NCBI GenBank assembly: GCA_034008185.1 | Contig: CM067084.1 | Location: 37,771,099-37,835,098, forward strand | Reading direction: 5' to 3' | Origin: Gorsachius magnificus | Lineage: Eukaryota; Chordata; Aves; Pelecaniformes; Ardeidae | Length of the DNA stretch: 64,000 nt | Shown: positions 22,901 to 36,100 of the stretch, piece after piece | Numbering within the stretch: position 1 is the stretch's first letter | Layout: each line of letters opens with the position of its first letter | Translations under genes and position numbers: made by a program | Notes under the pieces: generated by a model | What the model was told of the DNA's origin: nothing | The model's database searches: none | What the model saw: only the letters and a program-made list of their open reading frames with translations

Positions 22901-25339
22901 GGAGTTAAACTGTCTCCTGTACAGCATGAGGCCCACGCCGCACTTCTGTGGAGGAGTTTTCTGTGCCTGAGTCAGTGTGACCGTGAGGCAATTAGTGATG
23001 TCTGTGGTTATTAACAGTTTCTCTAGTGCTTGGAGTAATGTTTCATACTCAACAGAAACCAGAAGAGAGTTGAAAGAAAACACCTTTTTAATGGGAAATA
23101 TGCACATACAGCAAAGTTGTGTGATTAGGTTTGTTCAAGAGATTGTGTTTTATTTGCTGATTGTTTCTAGTTTTATCTAGAAGATAAAATCTTATTCTGT
23201 GTATTTGTTCCTTTCTAAAGGAAGCCCGAAGTTTTTACCTTGCTATGCAGGTGTAATGGGGGAAGACGTTTGTGTTCACGCAGAACTGAATCGGGTGACC
23301 TAGCTGTGTTTCAGTGAACTAGGTGTCATCCATAGGTACGGAGGGGCAGAACAGAGGTACATGAAAGCACCATAGTTTGCATGTGTGGTGGTTTTCAGAT
23401 GAGGGACTTGATTCCTGCCTGAGTCTAGTTACTGCACCCCATTTGCACCAGGAGGAGCTGAGCACTGTGATGTGGGAAGCTCAGAATTGCCCATTGGTTT
23501 TCACCCAAGGCCTTGAGTGTCTTTTGTTTGGAGTCCCCTGGGCTTCCCAAGGGTTGCTACCTGTAGGCATTTTGAGCGAGGGAGGTATGGAAAGCCTCGC
23601 AGTAGGAACCTGTGGCTTTCCCAGAGATGTCCGGATGCTTGTAGAAGCTCTCAGGACTTGAATCTTCATCTCGATGCGCTTAGGAAGCAACACTAGCTCA
23701 AAATAATCTGGGTCTATGTAGGTAATTGCCTAGAAGAGGATGGTGGTTATTGAATGGGCAAAGGAATGTGCTCATCATTGACTGAACTTTGATCCTGGAA
23801 ACTAAACCACTCATACTGTTACCTCTCTAGTATTTGAGATCCTTATGCAGTGGCTGATGTCCTGCTCTATGAGAGTGATAACTCATTTTACAGCTTGGCC
23901 TCGTGGCTTGGAAGCCAGATCACTACTCAAGTGATATTTCACCATTTGAGTGTTATCGAGTCATGTATTTCTTTGTCCTGTACTACATGCAGATTTCATG
24001 AGAAAACAGCACTGAAGACGAGCTTACTCACAGGACCATGTTAGCTAGCACGTGATCTGTTCGTGTGCTCTGTTCTAAGGCCTGAGTTCCCTTAGAGACA
24101 CAAATATCCCAAAGATTTCTCTGAGTTGTTCAGTTACATGAGTGTTAGTTCAAACAGTACTGATTAAATATTAAGACATACATTTGAAAATGTTGATCTT
24201 CAGTATTCCTTGTGGAACCTTTTGCTAAGCTCTGTATGTGTGTGCTGTATTTATCACCATTGGCAAAGTATCACAGTACAGCATGTGCGTCTGTGTGGAT
24301 GAATTTTGTACTTTGGTGGTACTGAGTTACCCAAGTCTGTCCGTCCCTCTAAAATCTGTCTCAGTGCAGCCCCAAGTTACGTGTCTGCAGCTTAAGGCAC
24401 GGTTTCATTCTTGGGGGTTATTCAGACTGTTAGGAAATAACTGTGGTATTTCAGGGAAGTTACTTGTAGTTTCTGCTGCTGCTTTTTTCTGCACTTGTGT
24501 CTCTGTTGATTTCTTGTGTGTTTGGCTTCTGGGCTATCTCCCTTCCAATCAGGGAACATGAGATCCTTTTTGAGTCATGGATGGTGGAGATTGCAGAAGG
24601 CAGGAATTACCTTCAGCACTGTACGCTTTCGTTTGTTTAAGGTCAGTTTGTCAGGCCTGAGAGCTGTAGTCAACAAGCCCAAATATACTGCTGAAGAAAA
24701 TCACACCATTTTTGTTCTGGTATAGATGAGCTCTTTTTGTGCCCAATTTTTCTGTATGTACATCTTTTCAGAAAGCTGTTTCTCAGTGATGCTGTGCAAC
24801 AGAAGTGTTGGTTCCCTTTGTGGTACTAATTGAAAATAGTGGTGGTACTAATAGAAAACAGATTGCTTCAATGGGACAACTTGCTTCTGCTGCTTCAAGT
24901 AGAAGTACAGGATATAAACCAAAATGTGACATGTACTTAAAATACTTAAGCTACCTTCCCAAATGCTGCAGCTGGAAAGGATGTAAAACAAAAGCAGTTT
25001 CCCTGGACTGCCATGTACAAGCCTGTCTCAGGACTTAGTTTTGATACTCTGTCAGTCTTGACTTCTGTGATACTGTTCAAACATTTGGCTGCTTTTGCAT
25101 CACAGCTTTTCTCATAAGAATTATTTTCAGGTAATTTAGAAGTCTACGGTAGGTTTTATAAATTAATGTTAGGAACGTGTTTCCCAATGCTGTTGTGGAG
25201 AGTGCCCTACGAAGTATTTTTATGTTATTTTGGAAGACTTGAGACGTTGCTTTTCACAGCATGTTTGAATCTCGTTTTTCTGGCATGAAATTCTTAATGC
25301 TGTGCTTTCTCAGAACAGTGAGTGGTATTTCAGGCTCTG
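19961..25339. other. Intronic sequence, nothing recognised
   Basis: AT-leaning sequence with only short ORFs (141 codons at 22682-23107 minus is the longest). An A-run lies at about 22065-22076. No repeats or exons identified. Confidence 0.55.
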
Positions 25340-25515
25340 AAATGGGCTGCCCAGGAAGGTGGTCAAGTCCCCATCCCTGGAGGTATTCAAAAGAAGGGTG
25401 GATGAGGTGCTTAGGGACATGGTGTAGTGCTGGGATGGCAGGGTTAGGTTAACGGTTGGACTTGATGATCTTAAAGGTCTTTTCTAACCTAGATGATTCT
25501 ATGATTCTATGATTT
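25340..25515 (+). mobile_element. CR1 3'-end fragment with octamer tail
   Basis: Starts near gggctgcccaggaaggtggt, the end of ORF2, and runs through gttggacttgatgatctt to the tail gatgattctatgattctatgattt at 25492-25515. The 8-bp ATTCTATG repeats are the hallmark 3' terminus of CR1. Severe 5' truncation leaves about 175 bp. Similarity to consensus looks high, so it is fairly young. Confidence 0.92.
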
Positions 25516-26321
25516 CATCAGGTGTCTAGGCTGACTTTATGGATTTGTGAAGTCTGACTACAGAGCATTTCCCAAAAGCCTGTGGCTTTATTAGAGAATC
25601 TCTGCAAGGGAGTGAAATATTAATTCCAGGAACTTTGAAATTGTTAGAATTATTTTTTCGTTAGTCAGAAGAAAAAAGAGGTGTCCACAGGCCTTTTTCT
25701 TTATTTCTTTATGTCTTTAATTGCACACCATATGGCAAATGGAAGTTTCCTGCAGATTAACTGTTCTGCTTGGGAGCACGAGGTGGGTTTGAGTGGGGTT
25801 TTTTTGTTTGTTGAAGCTTCCTTTACATAAAAGGTTGGATAATAAACTATTTTGCTTCTACTGCTGCAATAGGCTTTCATTCCTCAAAGCTTATTGAATT
25901 GTTTAGTTCCAAAGGATGATATTATTTCATTTCTGCAGGATAGCTATCTTACATTTTAGTCAGCTTAGATTTGTGTTGGTCTGTGCACCCATGGCTGAGA
26001 GTCAGGAGGGATCTATTTTGCATACGTGTGTGTCACACTGATTTCACTGTCGGTAAACAGGCCCTTTAGGCCCTGCAAATGTGTTGTGAGGTTTGAGAAG
26101 ATAAATGGCTGCCAGTGTGTTGTAAATTTATCAAAAACTCTCCGGTTCCCTATTGATACACAGTGCTTAGCAGATTAAGCCCTTCGAGACTCTCAACATG
26201 AGTTCTCAAATATCTGAAATGGGAAGGCCACAGTAGGTGACAATTCTTGTCACCTACTGATAGGCAGCCTTTTCAATTAAGGGTCCATGAAGGCCTGGAA
26301 AATGTGGACTTGATAAGTTGT
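25516..26321. other. Intronic sequence with a perfect hairpin
   Basis: No exon seen. Contains the inverted repeat at 26231-26259 just before the next LTR. Confidence 0.55.
26231..26259. repeat. Perfect 13-bp inverted repeat, 3-nt loop
   Basis: Left arm cagtaggtgacaa, loop ttc, right arm ttgtcacctactg; the arms are exact reverse complements. It lies 62 bp before the LTR at 26322. Confidence 0.85.
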
Positions 26322-26906
26322 TGTGGTTTAACCCCAGCTGGCAAATAAGCAACACCCAGCCGCTTGCTCACATTCCTCCAGTAGGATGGGAGAGAGAATC
26401 GGCAGAGTAAAAGTGAGAAAATTTGTGGGTTGAGATAAAGACAGTTTAATAAGTAAATCAAAAGCTGCGCGCGCAAGCAAAGCAAAACAAGGAATTAATT
26501 CCCTTCTTCCCACTGGCAGGCAGGTTCTCAGCCATCCCCAGGAAAGTAGGGCTCCATCACGCATAATGGTGACTTGGGAAGACAACGCCATCACTTTGAA
26601 TGTCTCCCCCCCCCTTCCTCTTTCTTCCCCCAGCTTTATATGCTGAGCATGATATCGTGGGGTACAGAATATCCCTTTGGTCTGCTGGAGTCGGCCGGTC
26701 CCCTCCCAGCTTCTTGTGCGCCCCCAGCCTACTCACTGGTGGGGTGGAGTGAGCAGCAGAAAATGCCTTGACTCTGCGTAAGCACTGCCCAGCAGTAACT
26801 AAACCATGCCTGTGTTACCAACGCTGTTTTCAGCACAAGTCCAAAACATAGCCTTATACTAGCTACCATGAAGAAAATTAACTCTACCCTGGCGAAAACC
26901 AGTACA
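26322..26906 (-). mobile_element. Solo LTR, avian ERV family, copy 1
   Basis: Plus-strand ends are TGTGGTTTAACCCCAG and CCAGTACA. In the minus (sense) direction there is a TATA box, catataaagc, at about 26635-26643, and an ATTAAA signal at 26445-26450. The internal blocks ggttgagataaagacagtttaat and gaagaaaattaactctaccc match the copy at 40.5 kb. No internal retroviral genes are present. Immediate flanks (GTTGT and TATGT) do not form a convincing duplication, so the insertion is old or the edges are off by a few bases. The middle (about 26460-26610) differs from the other copy. Confidence 0.87.
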
Positions 26907-29900
26907 TATGTTCGTTTGCATTTTTTCCCTACGGGACACGAGTAAGACAAAACAGGAATTACATATAAATCTTTTTTTTGCTAAACAAGCGATTTTCTTT
27001 GTAGTGCTCCCATGTACATTAACAGGTTGGATACTGGATACTTACTTCTATTTCAATATTCTTCTCTTCTGACATCAATACTTTGTAGTCCTAGAAGTCA
27101 TATGACGGCAAAACTTTTATGGGAGGGGAAAGGTTGGACTCTACAGTGAGGTACCAAATGGGGCAGATGATCAGCTGGTGTGCTTGACTGTGACTGGTGT
27201 AGTTCAGTGTGATGTCTCAGGGGTGAAAATGTTTTAGAAGCTTGTGATCCCTGTTGTTTTGAAGTAGAACTGTTTGTTTTCTGTAAGGATGTAGCCTTGT
27301 GAGAAATAAGGGGCAAGAGTACCTTGCCTTATCTTCTCAGGAGTAATTGCTGTGTCCCAGGTGAGGATACACCCACATGTATGGCAAGTAGCTTTCCTTG
27401 AAGGCTTAGCAATAGTTAGGAATAGAATTCACTAAGCAAATTCACTTCTCTTGACTTTAGGAGAAATTTGTTTGTGTATTAAGAGGTTTCCTGCCCTGCT
27501 GCAAAAAAATGTTTTTCTGTAGTGGACGTATGTATGCACCTGAGCACTGAAGTACTCTCTCTACCTTTGCTGTCAAGCAGATGCTCTGTATTCCCTTCAC
27601 CATCTGCGTGGCTAGTACAAAATTTATTCCCTTTTCTCCATGATATAAAACCCAAAAATGAAGCGTTAAACCAGTCAGCTGCTTTGACTTGTTCCCCCCA
27701 CTGAATTCTGATCTCTTCCTGCTGTGACCCTGGTGGATTTAATTGGTGCTGCCACAAAGATGAATGCCTCCCCCTGCACGCACTGACAGCCAGCAGTGCC
27801 TCTTCATTCGTTGTCAGGAGCACAGGACCTCAAGGGCATTGCTGATACTGCCGACTGAACTAATTGTACCTCTGATATCTTCTGGAGGGAGCAGGCAGGC
27901 TGTTTAATCAAACGGGCACCAGCCTTACCGCACAGATATCTCTGTGTAATGTCATATTGCACTAAAGCAGCTTTGAGCACTGCTCGTTTCCTACTGAAGA
28001 TCTCCTGAGCACGTTGCCATCCTTATTAACAGAGTGATTTCTCAAAAATGTATTTGGTAGGGAGCTGTGTGTCTGTGTGTGGACACATTGGCATGCACTG
28101 TCTCGTTCTGTCCTTCAAAGGAAGGCTGTAATAGCTCTAAGCCGCTTTTTTTTTTTTTTAAGTGACCCTTGGAAATGCATGGAGTCAGCAAGCCAGAAAA
28201 ATAAAGGCAGCTGAAGCTTTGCTGCTTGTTTCTCACAAGGTTAATAGTGAAGGCTCAGTGGGAATGAACTCTTTTCCATCTCGAGCAGCAAGTCTCTTGG
28301 TGCGCAAATATTTGATGTGCCTATAGGTTTTGCCTCCTTCATAGTTTTTAGAAAAGGAAAACCCAAACCAACCCCAGTTCTATATCCCTGTGAAATGAGA
28401 TGGTGGGTCACACCACCAAGCTGTTATGCTGGCACCATAAAATATGCTAATTTCAGGCTCAGTTCCCTACAGTCAATGCATGTAATATTCCTCTTAGCCA
28501 TGTTTTTCATTCCTTTGTAGTCATGGCTACTGACCAACACTGGGGGAAGGGACTGAGTTCACGATACCTGCTTTTTGTTCTAGTTCCAGCAATGACTCCT
28601 TCCATGACATTGGACCGAGTACTACCTCTCTGCGCCCTCGTGTCCACACATGTTTAAATGAGATGATATCTGCATCCCTGTGAGAGGTACAAGCCTTGCA
28701 AATGAATGATGTTAAGGAAACGTAAATCTGAGTTAGTGACACCCAGCAAGAAGTTTTTTATAACCTTTATACTGGGGATTTGGGGAAGAGAGGCAAGACC
28801 AGGGTTGTGACACATGCTTGTGGAGCAATAGGAGTCATTTTGCTTCCTCTCCTTCATATGGAAGATCCTCTCATGATACCACATCTGTTTAAAGCTCAAG
28901 ATTGGTGTGACTCAGTCTTGGGCTACTAAAGAACTATAAGAAAATGTCCTGTTTATCCCGCAAGGGGAGATGGGGCACCTTTTCCCATTCAGAAGATGCA
29001 GTACCTTTTCTGGTAGAATTCCAGCACTTGTATCTAGCATAGAAGAGCCTGCAATAGCTGATTTAAACATAATTTCTTTGAATATAGAAATACTCATTCA
29101 TAGATATTTTTTGTTTCCAGCCTAAAATGAATCTGATTGAAATTATTGCAGTTTAGGCCATCTGCTTTTAAAGCTGAAGGAATTAAATCCAGATGCAAGA
29201 CTATTTAACAGAAAAAATTAAAAAAACCCCTTTCTAAATGTCTTCTCTGAGGTATGCAGCATGTGTGGAATAAACAAATTATGCTCACTGATACGGCTCT
29301 GGTGTGTAACTTTGAAGTTAGTGAAATATGAACCATCACAAATTTTCACATACAAACTCTGCTATCTTGAACCCCTCCTGCCTTTATGAACGAGTACAGA
29401 TTATAGGTTAAAAGTGTGCATATTTATATTAGAAGTAGTAGTAATATTGCCTGTTTTTTCTGAATGCTATTTCCTAGTTACGGTCTATTTTGAAGACAGG
29501 TGACAGATGAAGTACTTCTGAAAACTCCTGAACACTTGTAGCTTTCGTTTTCTTTCCTGTAAAGTAATTCCACTTACTTTTCCATCATTTGTTCTCAATG
29601 GCATTAATTTCATGTGGCAGAAGACTGCACGCTATTATGAATGAGTGCAGTTTCTTTGCCTGCCTTTGCCATTACTCAAGCATGGTATATAAAGCTGAAG
29701 TTAAAAAGTTATTTTTCACTTTTGTCTCCTTTTTTAATTCAGAAGCAGACTGATTTATTTGGCCCTGCTTAACACATGGTGCATGGGATCTGATGTGTGT
29801 TTGCTCCATAGGTTAAGTTAGCAGTATCTTTCATTTGGACAAGCTTCTTGGTGTGACCCTTTGGTGGCATTCTGGAGGTCATCTGCTACATACAAGAGTT

Positions 29901-32569
29901 TGGAACATAATGGTGGTGGCATCTTTAAAAACTTAGGTGGCATAAAAGCAAATTTAGAGGTCAAGTTTGTGGTGAACGTATTCCACAATCAGTGTACATG
30001 TACACCAGATTTGCTGTTAGTGAGGATGTAGCATATAATGAAAATTATGTTTGGGGACAAGGTTTATTCCCACCCTATTTTAAATGCCACCAGTTGTAAT
30101 CACAGCAATGATGAGGGGTTTTTTTTTTTTCCGCCTCAGGACTGCAGCTGGCACTGGAGCTTGATGATCAATATCGATGTTGGCAAATGGCTTAGGTAGT
30201 GCCAGACATGCAGAGATAATTCCCCTGAAGCCAGGTGATCTGTGGGAAGTTAGAAAGGTAACTGGAATGACAGCTTGTTGCTCTGACAATTTTTGATAGT
30301 GATTTGGGGACTAGAGGTGAGGCAGGGGCAGGGAAATATACTGGCTTTTTCCATTATTCTGTTAAGGTGTGAGGAATTTCCTTAACTTTGATAGTGCAGA
30401 CTCTGTGGGGCTGAAGATAAATCACACCCCGACTGCAGGGCTTGAATGAGTTGTCAAGCTACAGTAGGTCTTCCGCAGTGTTTGTGTTACATCCATTAAC
30501 TATATGCCATGGACACACCATTTTGTTTGCCAATACAGTGTCATGTGTGCCGATAGTTCTGTCATTCTCTGGTGTATAAAGACAAACTTTGGCTCAAAAG
30601 AAACAAAATGCTTTTTATCTTCCTAACTACAATAGCAGTCTGAATGGCATCTTTGAGAACTACTGGCTTCATTCTTTTTGCTTCATATATGTCCCTCTAG
30701 TGACAACATCAAAAAGCCCAGTGAAGTAATAGATGCACTTCTGTGTTGGATCCCCTGAACAGGACTTCATTTTTTAGCTTGTTGCATGTCGGTGGTATCC
30801 TTGGCATATCATGAGGCACAGCTTGAAACTTTGATTCCCAAACAAATTCTGTGAAGTGGGAAGACAGTACTGGGAAAAATCAGAGGCAGTGGTAACTCAA
30901 GCTTTTTGATATTTTCCTAAAATATCCATATTGCTGACATTATTTTGATGAAATGTAATAATGATTACTTTGCTGTCTAACCTCTGCTCACAGAACTGAG
31001 AATCCATCAGCTTTAGTCAACACGAAAAGTTTTATGGTAAGATGATAATGTTTTTATTACAGTTGCCTGTGTGCAGTTTCTGTATTTCAGTTGTTAAAAG
31101 AAGGTCTGTATTTGATTACTCTAAGTAATGAAAATAGCATCGTAGGAAGAAGTGAGACAGATATGTTATGGAGGGATGGTGCAAAGTACAGACATTCAAG
31201 ATACCATTATCCAGTGGGGTGTTTTGTAGTACCGATGTCTGCTGGTCTTGTGAAGTAATAGTAATCGTGAAATTCCCAAGCTTGTTGCCATTTTCAGCAA
31301 GAACCTCTGCAGATGTGAAAAGTAAATCAGTTAAAATGCATGTACCTCCTCTGTCAAATAGCTGGTGGTATTCCACTTTAAATGGCAGGAAAGACAGAGA
31401 CTTGCCTGAAGCTGTCTGGAAAGCCGGTGGCTGAGTCTGAAGGCACCTCTCACCTCCTTGGCAGACCAAAGAGCTTGTGCCCCAGATGCGGGAGGCAGAA
31501 GTACACAGGCGGTGAGCTTATGAAGCCCTCTCATCTCTGAAAGTAGTGGGAAATGCAAGCTCCATTGGGATTAAAGGATGATTTAGCCAAACATCCTTAA
31601 AATATGGTACTTCCTAGTGTCTAGGTCATCTGAATAGAAATTTGATTATTTTCCTAAAGTTTACTGATGATAAGGCAGATACGCTTCATGTTTTCTTAGG
31701 TGCTTGGGTGTGCTGCCTGACCTAATCCTCTGCCCTTCTGGCTGTGGCTGTAAGAGGCTCACAAGTCCTTTGCTCTTCATCCAGTCCTTCTGCAGGCTCT
31801 TTCATCTTCCCCCTTTTCCATTACTAGTGCCAGAGGAACATTGTGCCTTATTTAAAATGAAGCGTCATCTATCTTATTTTTCAGCCTCGTATTAGAGGAG
31901 AGGGACAAAACATTTTAAGCCCATGATGAGTGCAAGGACCTCTCTTGTCTTTGTTTTTTCAGCACAGGTGTCAAATTTAAGGCTGAAAAACAGAAATTCT
32001 ACGTCATCTCTGCCAGTTTCACAGTTACGTCATGCACTAGTAGATGGTGCTGATTTGTTATTCAGCATAGTAAAAGCCAGGTTACCCCAACTCCTTCCCT
32101 TTGACAGGAAAGGAAAACCTTTCTGTGGGATGTGAATGTTTTTGCCCAGGGTGGCATTGTCTCATCTCTCCTCATGGCTTCGTAGCTTGTCCTGCTACCT
32201 CTGGAGATGGAAATCTCTACTAATTAAATCTTGTCTTTTATAAAGCTAATGGGCATAAATGGTTGTGAAGTCTTGATATTCTGTGCTCTATTTCAGATCC
32301 CCGCTATATCCATAACCTCAGCGAGTGGTTAGCTTTTATTTTCTGGAAGAAATAAAAAGGAGGAACATGTGATTGATGTCTGTTTGTGAAGAAATAGCTT
32401 CAAAATACAAGTGCAAGTCATGTCTTAATGAAGCTGGCCTACAATTTAGGTGATGATTAATGAAGTAATAATGTCAAGGAGCAGTGCGTGATGGTTATTA
32501 TGTTGACTTCTGCTGCAGACCAAACAGTCTCTTCTGTGGGAGGAGGAGGACTGCTGCTCTAGGTTGAAA
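26907..32569. other. Intronic sequence, nothing recognised
   Basis: No repeat or exon recognised. A 14-bp palindrome gtgtacatgtacac lies at 29992-30005. T-runs are present at 28147-28159 and 30119-30131. The 114-codon (27479-27823, minus) and 117-codon (31116-31469, minus) ORFs have no known domain. Confidence 0.5.
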
Positions 32570-33130
32570 TAAGCTGTACCCAGCAGCCAGCGCTCCTGCT
32601 CCGTGGTGTGCATTGGAGGCGGCGCGTGTCCGGGAGCAGCCTGCCCCTTTGTCCATGCGCTGGCTCTGTGCAGCCAAGGCCAGCAGGAGGATCCGCTCTG
32701 CAAAGGGCTTCTTTCAGGGCGATTGCGGAAAATGCGACAGCCTCGTCAGCCAGTCTGTTGCATGCCAACGTCAAGGAGGGAGAAGGAAAACACCCAGGGA
32801 AGGCCGATCTTTGTGGCTTGCCAACTGCAGTGCCACAGCTACGGGGTCTGGGGCGAAGACGCCATCTGCTACCATTTGGCACAGCTCGGCTGCAGGAGCA
32901 CAGAGCATATTATTGTCCTCGACCTTGGCGGAAGGAGCTGGCAGCATGCCCGCTGGGTTGATGTCTTCAGCAGGAGATAGGAGTGGGACGGATGTGGTGG
33001 TAAAATAGCAACTGTGTCCGTGCCTTGCACTCTGCAGTGGTGCGAGCGCTGGGGGAGAGGGACGGGGGTGCCTCGGACACTCCGTGTCTCTGCTCCTGCC
33101 GCGAAAGGGCACGCTTCACCAGGAGCGAGT
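32570..33130. promoter_or_regulatory. CpG-rich block, candidate alternative promoter
   Basis: By hand count there are about 30 CpG dinucleotides in 32581-33126, at clearly raised GC, against a CpG-poor surrounding intron. The observed/expected ratio is roughly 0.6-0.7. Three + strand frames are open for 117-131 codons (32603-33008), which reflects GC richness. I recognise no repeat in it. ARHGAP24 is known to use alternative first exons downstream of its PH exons, so a promoter here would make sense, but no first exon or donor could be chosen. It could also be an unrecognised old repeat. Confidence 0.35.
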
Positions 33131-36100
33131 GGGTCCTGCTTGCCTGTGGGGCTGGCAAGGGGCTCCCAAACTGTGGTGGAATAACATGCCTGTTGAGGGC
33201 AATAACACCACTAAAGCTCTTAGCAATGTTAGAGGGGTAATAACAGGAGGTTTACAGAGGCTGATGGGAGAATGAGCTGGCTCAGTGGAGACCTTGCTGA
33301 ACTTGGATAAACATCCCCAAGCAAGATTAGCTACACCAGGCGCCGGTTTCCTTCAGAAGGACAGGGTGCCTGCAGCTTCATGCCTTTCAGTTTGTGTTGT
33401 GGTTTACTGTCAGCTCTAAGTGTGGACTTCATTTTCTAGGGAGAGAGATGAAGAGGACAGGGGCTTAAAAAATTTCCGATAAACTGCCTAACTGCCAGAT
33501 ACATCTTTGCTCATAAACCGAAATACTAACATCTTGGCTAAAGGAAAAAAAGGGCGCAGAGGTGGGAGAGCGTAGTTTTAGCAGCAGGCAAGCCAAACAG
33601 TAAAATTAAGGTATGAGAGACAATAATGGTTGGAGCTAAGGAGAAAGAATAATGGGATTAACCAGTGGACTACCTAAAAGGTATTTAAAGGGGAGTGTTT
33701 ATATTGGGGGAACATGAAATAATTTGGGCCATACCCTTGTTATTTCCTTATCAATGGAAAATCAAGTTAAGCTATGGTAAAGGCAAAAGAATAGTCATAG
33801 TATAAAACTTGTTTGTGCAAGGCATGCATACATGTGCACCTCTTTCAGTTTGCAATATTGCAGAGGAGCACTTCAAAATAGTGAAAGAGATTTCGGGCAG
33901 GGAGAGCAGCCTGCAGTTTGTTATGGGCCTGTGATGGATAAAATCATGTTTAGCTTCCATCTGTTCTGTTTTGGACGGTGCTGATAGGAGGGTCATAGCT
34001 TTGGCAGTGATGGGTATCTGAAACCATTGCCATTTTTAGCTGTTCCAAAATTTTCCCCATTCTGTTTATTGGATGTCTGTTTTTCTGTTTGATACATATT
34101 GCCAGATATACTGCAGGTGGCGATTAGCTACAAGTGTTAGATGAAGCAAGGCTCTCCTTCTGAGACTTCCCTCTTCCGCTACTGCACTTGGTACAGAAAT
34201 GATGGGGAATGGAAATAGTTAGGGATATGTTTTTGCACATTCCAGATGTACCGTAATTTTGCTTTCCTGGAATTATACGCATAATTACCTTACAGTTTAT
34301 ATTTATGAAATATTATTACAGCATGAATGTAGCTTGAAAGTAATAAAGAACCTAGATGTTCAGTTATAGAGCATTACAAGAAAATAGATCACTTGCCAAA
34401 TACCTTATTTTCTATAATTACTGAAATGTAAAGATTTACCTCATTTTTTTGTACATCTGTGCTGCTGTGTGATTAAAAAAAAGAAAGGGCATCAAGGTGT
34501 GTCTTATATTATTCTGCTTTAATTAAATATGTGAATATGTAAAGTGGTGCGTGACACACAATTACAGCACTCAGTAGTTCTTCCTAGAAAGGGGCAAGAG
34601 ATGATCAGCAATAGGCACATAGGAGAGCCCAGGATCCTACTTTAGAAAGTCATTATGGCAAGAGCTGGGCCCATGGACAAGCATGTCTTCCCTCCAGAGG
34701 CTGGTTCTTTCTGTGTATCTCTAAAGGCAATCCATATGGATTGAAGAGCAGGATTTTGCCACAAATGATTGCAGATCCATTTATTGTGGTTCCATATTAT
34801 TAATTTTTGTAAAATTTTGGGATACCTATCCACCTTAAAAAATTCTGGACTCCAAATGCATATTTGGGATTGTCATTTAAAAGCCTTGTCAAAGGCAAGT
34901 TAGACTTCAGTACACTAAAACCCATTTAAAGAATCTCCAAAGGCTTTTTGTATGTCAGCCTTTATAAAGCCACATAGATTTGTGAAGAAGTAGGCTCTCT
35001 TAAAGAAGGTGATGTAATAGGCATATGTGTATATGTTAATTTATTGTTTTGAGTACAGCTTTGTCCACATATGCAGATGATGGGAGAAGAAAACTGAAAG
35101 TAATTTTCCACTTGAAAGTGCTTTTGATCTCTTGGGACTCCTATGTACCTCAGTGATAAAACCACAAACCAGATACATTTGGTAGAGAGTGTCGACACTG
35201 GAGCTGGGATAACATTCTCAGAGTACCATTAAATACTGTTGGATCTGCAGCTGGTTTTTAATGCATCAGCTTTATTTTAATTCCTTTTCTGTTTTAACAG
35301 CATCAGCTACATATCAACATGTTATTTAAGATAAATAGACAGAGAATACTCCCCTGGAAATGCCCTGAAGATTTGGTCATGTTCATAAGTTGCCTTGTGC
35401 TAACAAAAGCCCAGGAAGAGATTTAATAAGGCTTTTATTCCATAGTAATTAAATGTCTGACTGATGACACTGTAACTCAACAGATTAAATTGCTGTGTGA
35501 AAAGATATAATCTGTCATGCAGAGATGCATATTAGTAATTACTAGTGCTGGATGGCACATGTGACACCCTCTCAAACAGTGTTTGCCTTTGATTGAGTCC
35601 CCACATCTGAAATAGAATAATGTGTAATGTTTTTCCTAAGATGTTTTGTGCTGCTTGGTCTATTAGGGAAATTGAGCCAAATGTAATGCTACTAAGTTAT
35701 GTGAATTTGAAATTAGCACTGTCATTTTAATTGGTCACCATCCCTATTCCTTAGAGGTTTTGTTGATTATTGTTTGTTTTAATATCAATGTTGTTGTTAT
35801 TTTCTAAAGCAGGCAATTCATACAGTTCAGAGTCCAAGTAAAATCTCTACCAAAAGCATTTGGACAATTTCAGCTTTGATGTAGCTGGAGTACATCCTTG
35901 GAGGTTGTACTTAACCTGCTTCTGTTTCTGAAGAGAATAGGTAAAGATTAAATACTGTGCTTCGCTCTTCATCTTGCCCTTTCCTCCTTCGGTAGCGTAA
36001 CTTGCTGCAAAGAAAAATATCAAGGCCTTGTACGCCCCTACTGCCCAGTAGAGTTCATGTTCTTTCTTAACAGTAATGTGAAAATTGCTTTTTGTGAATT

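Noticed and set aside
26317..26911. Target-site duplication for the LTR at 26322
   Set aside because: The flanks GTTGT and TATGT differ at two of five positions, too weak to claim.
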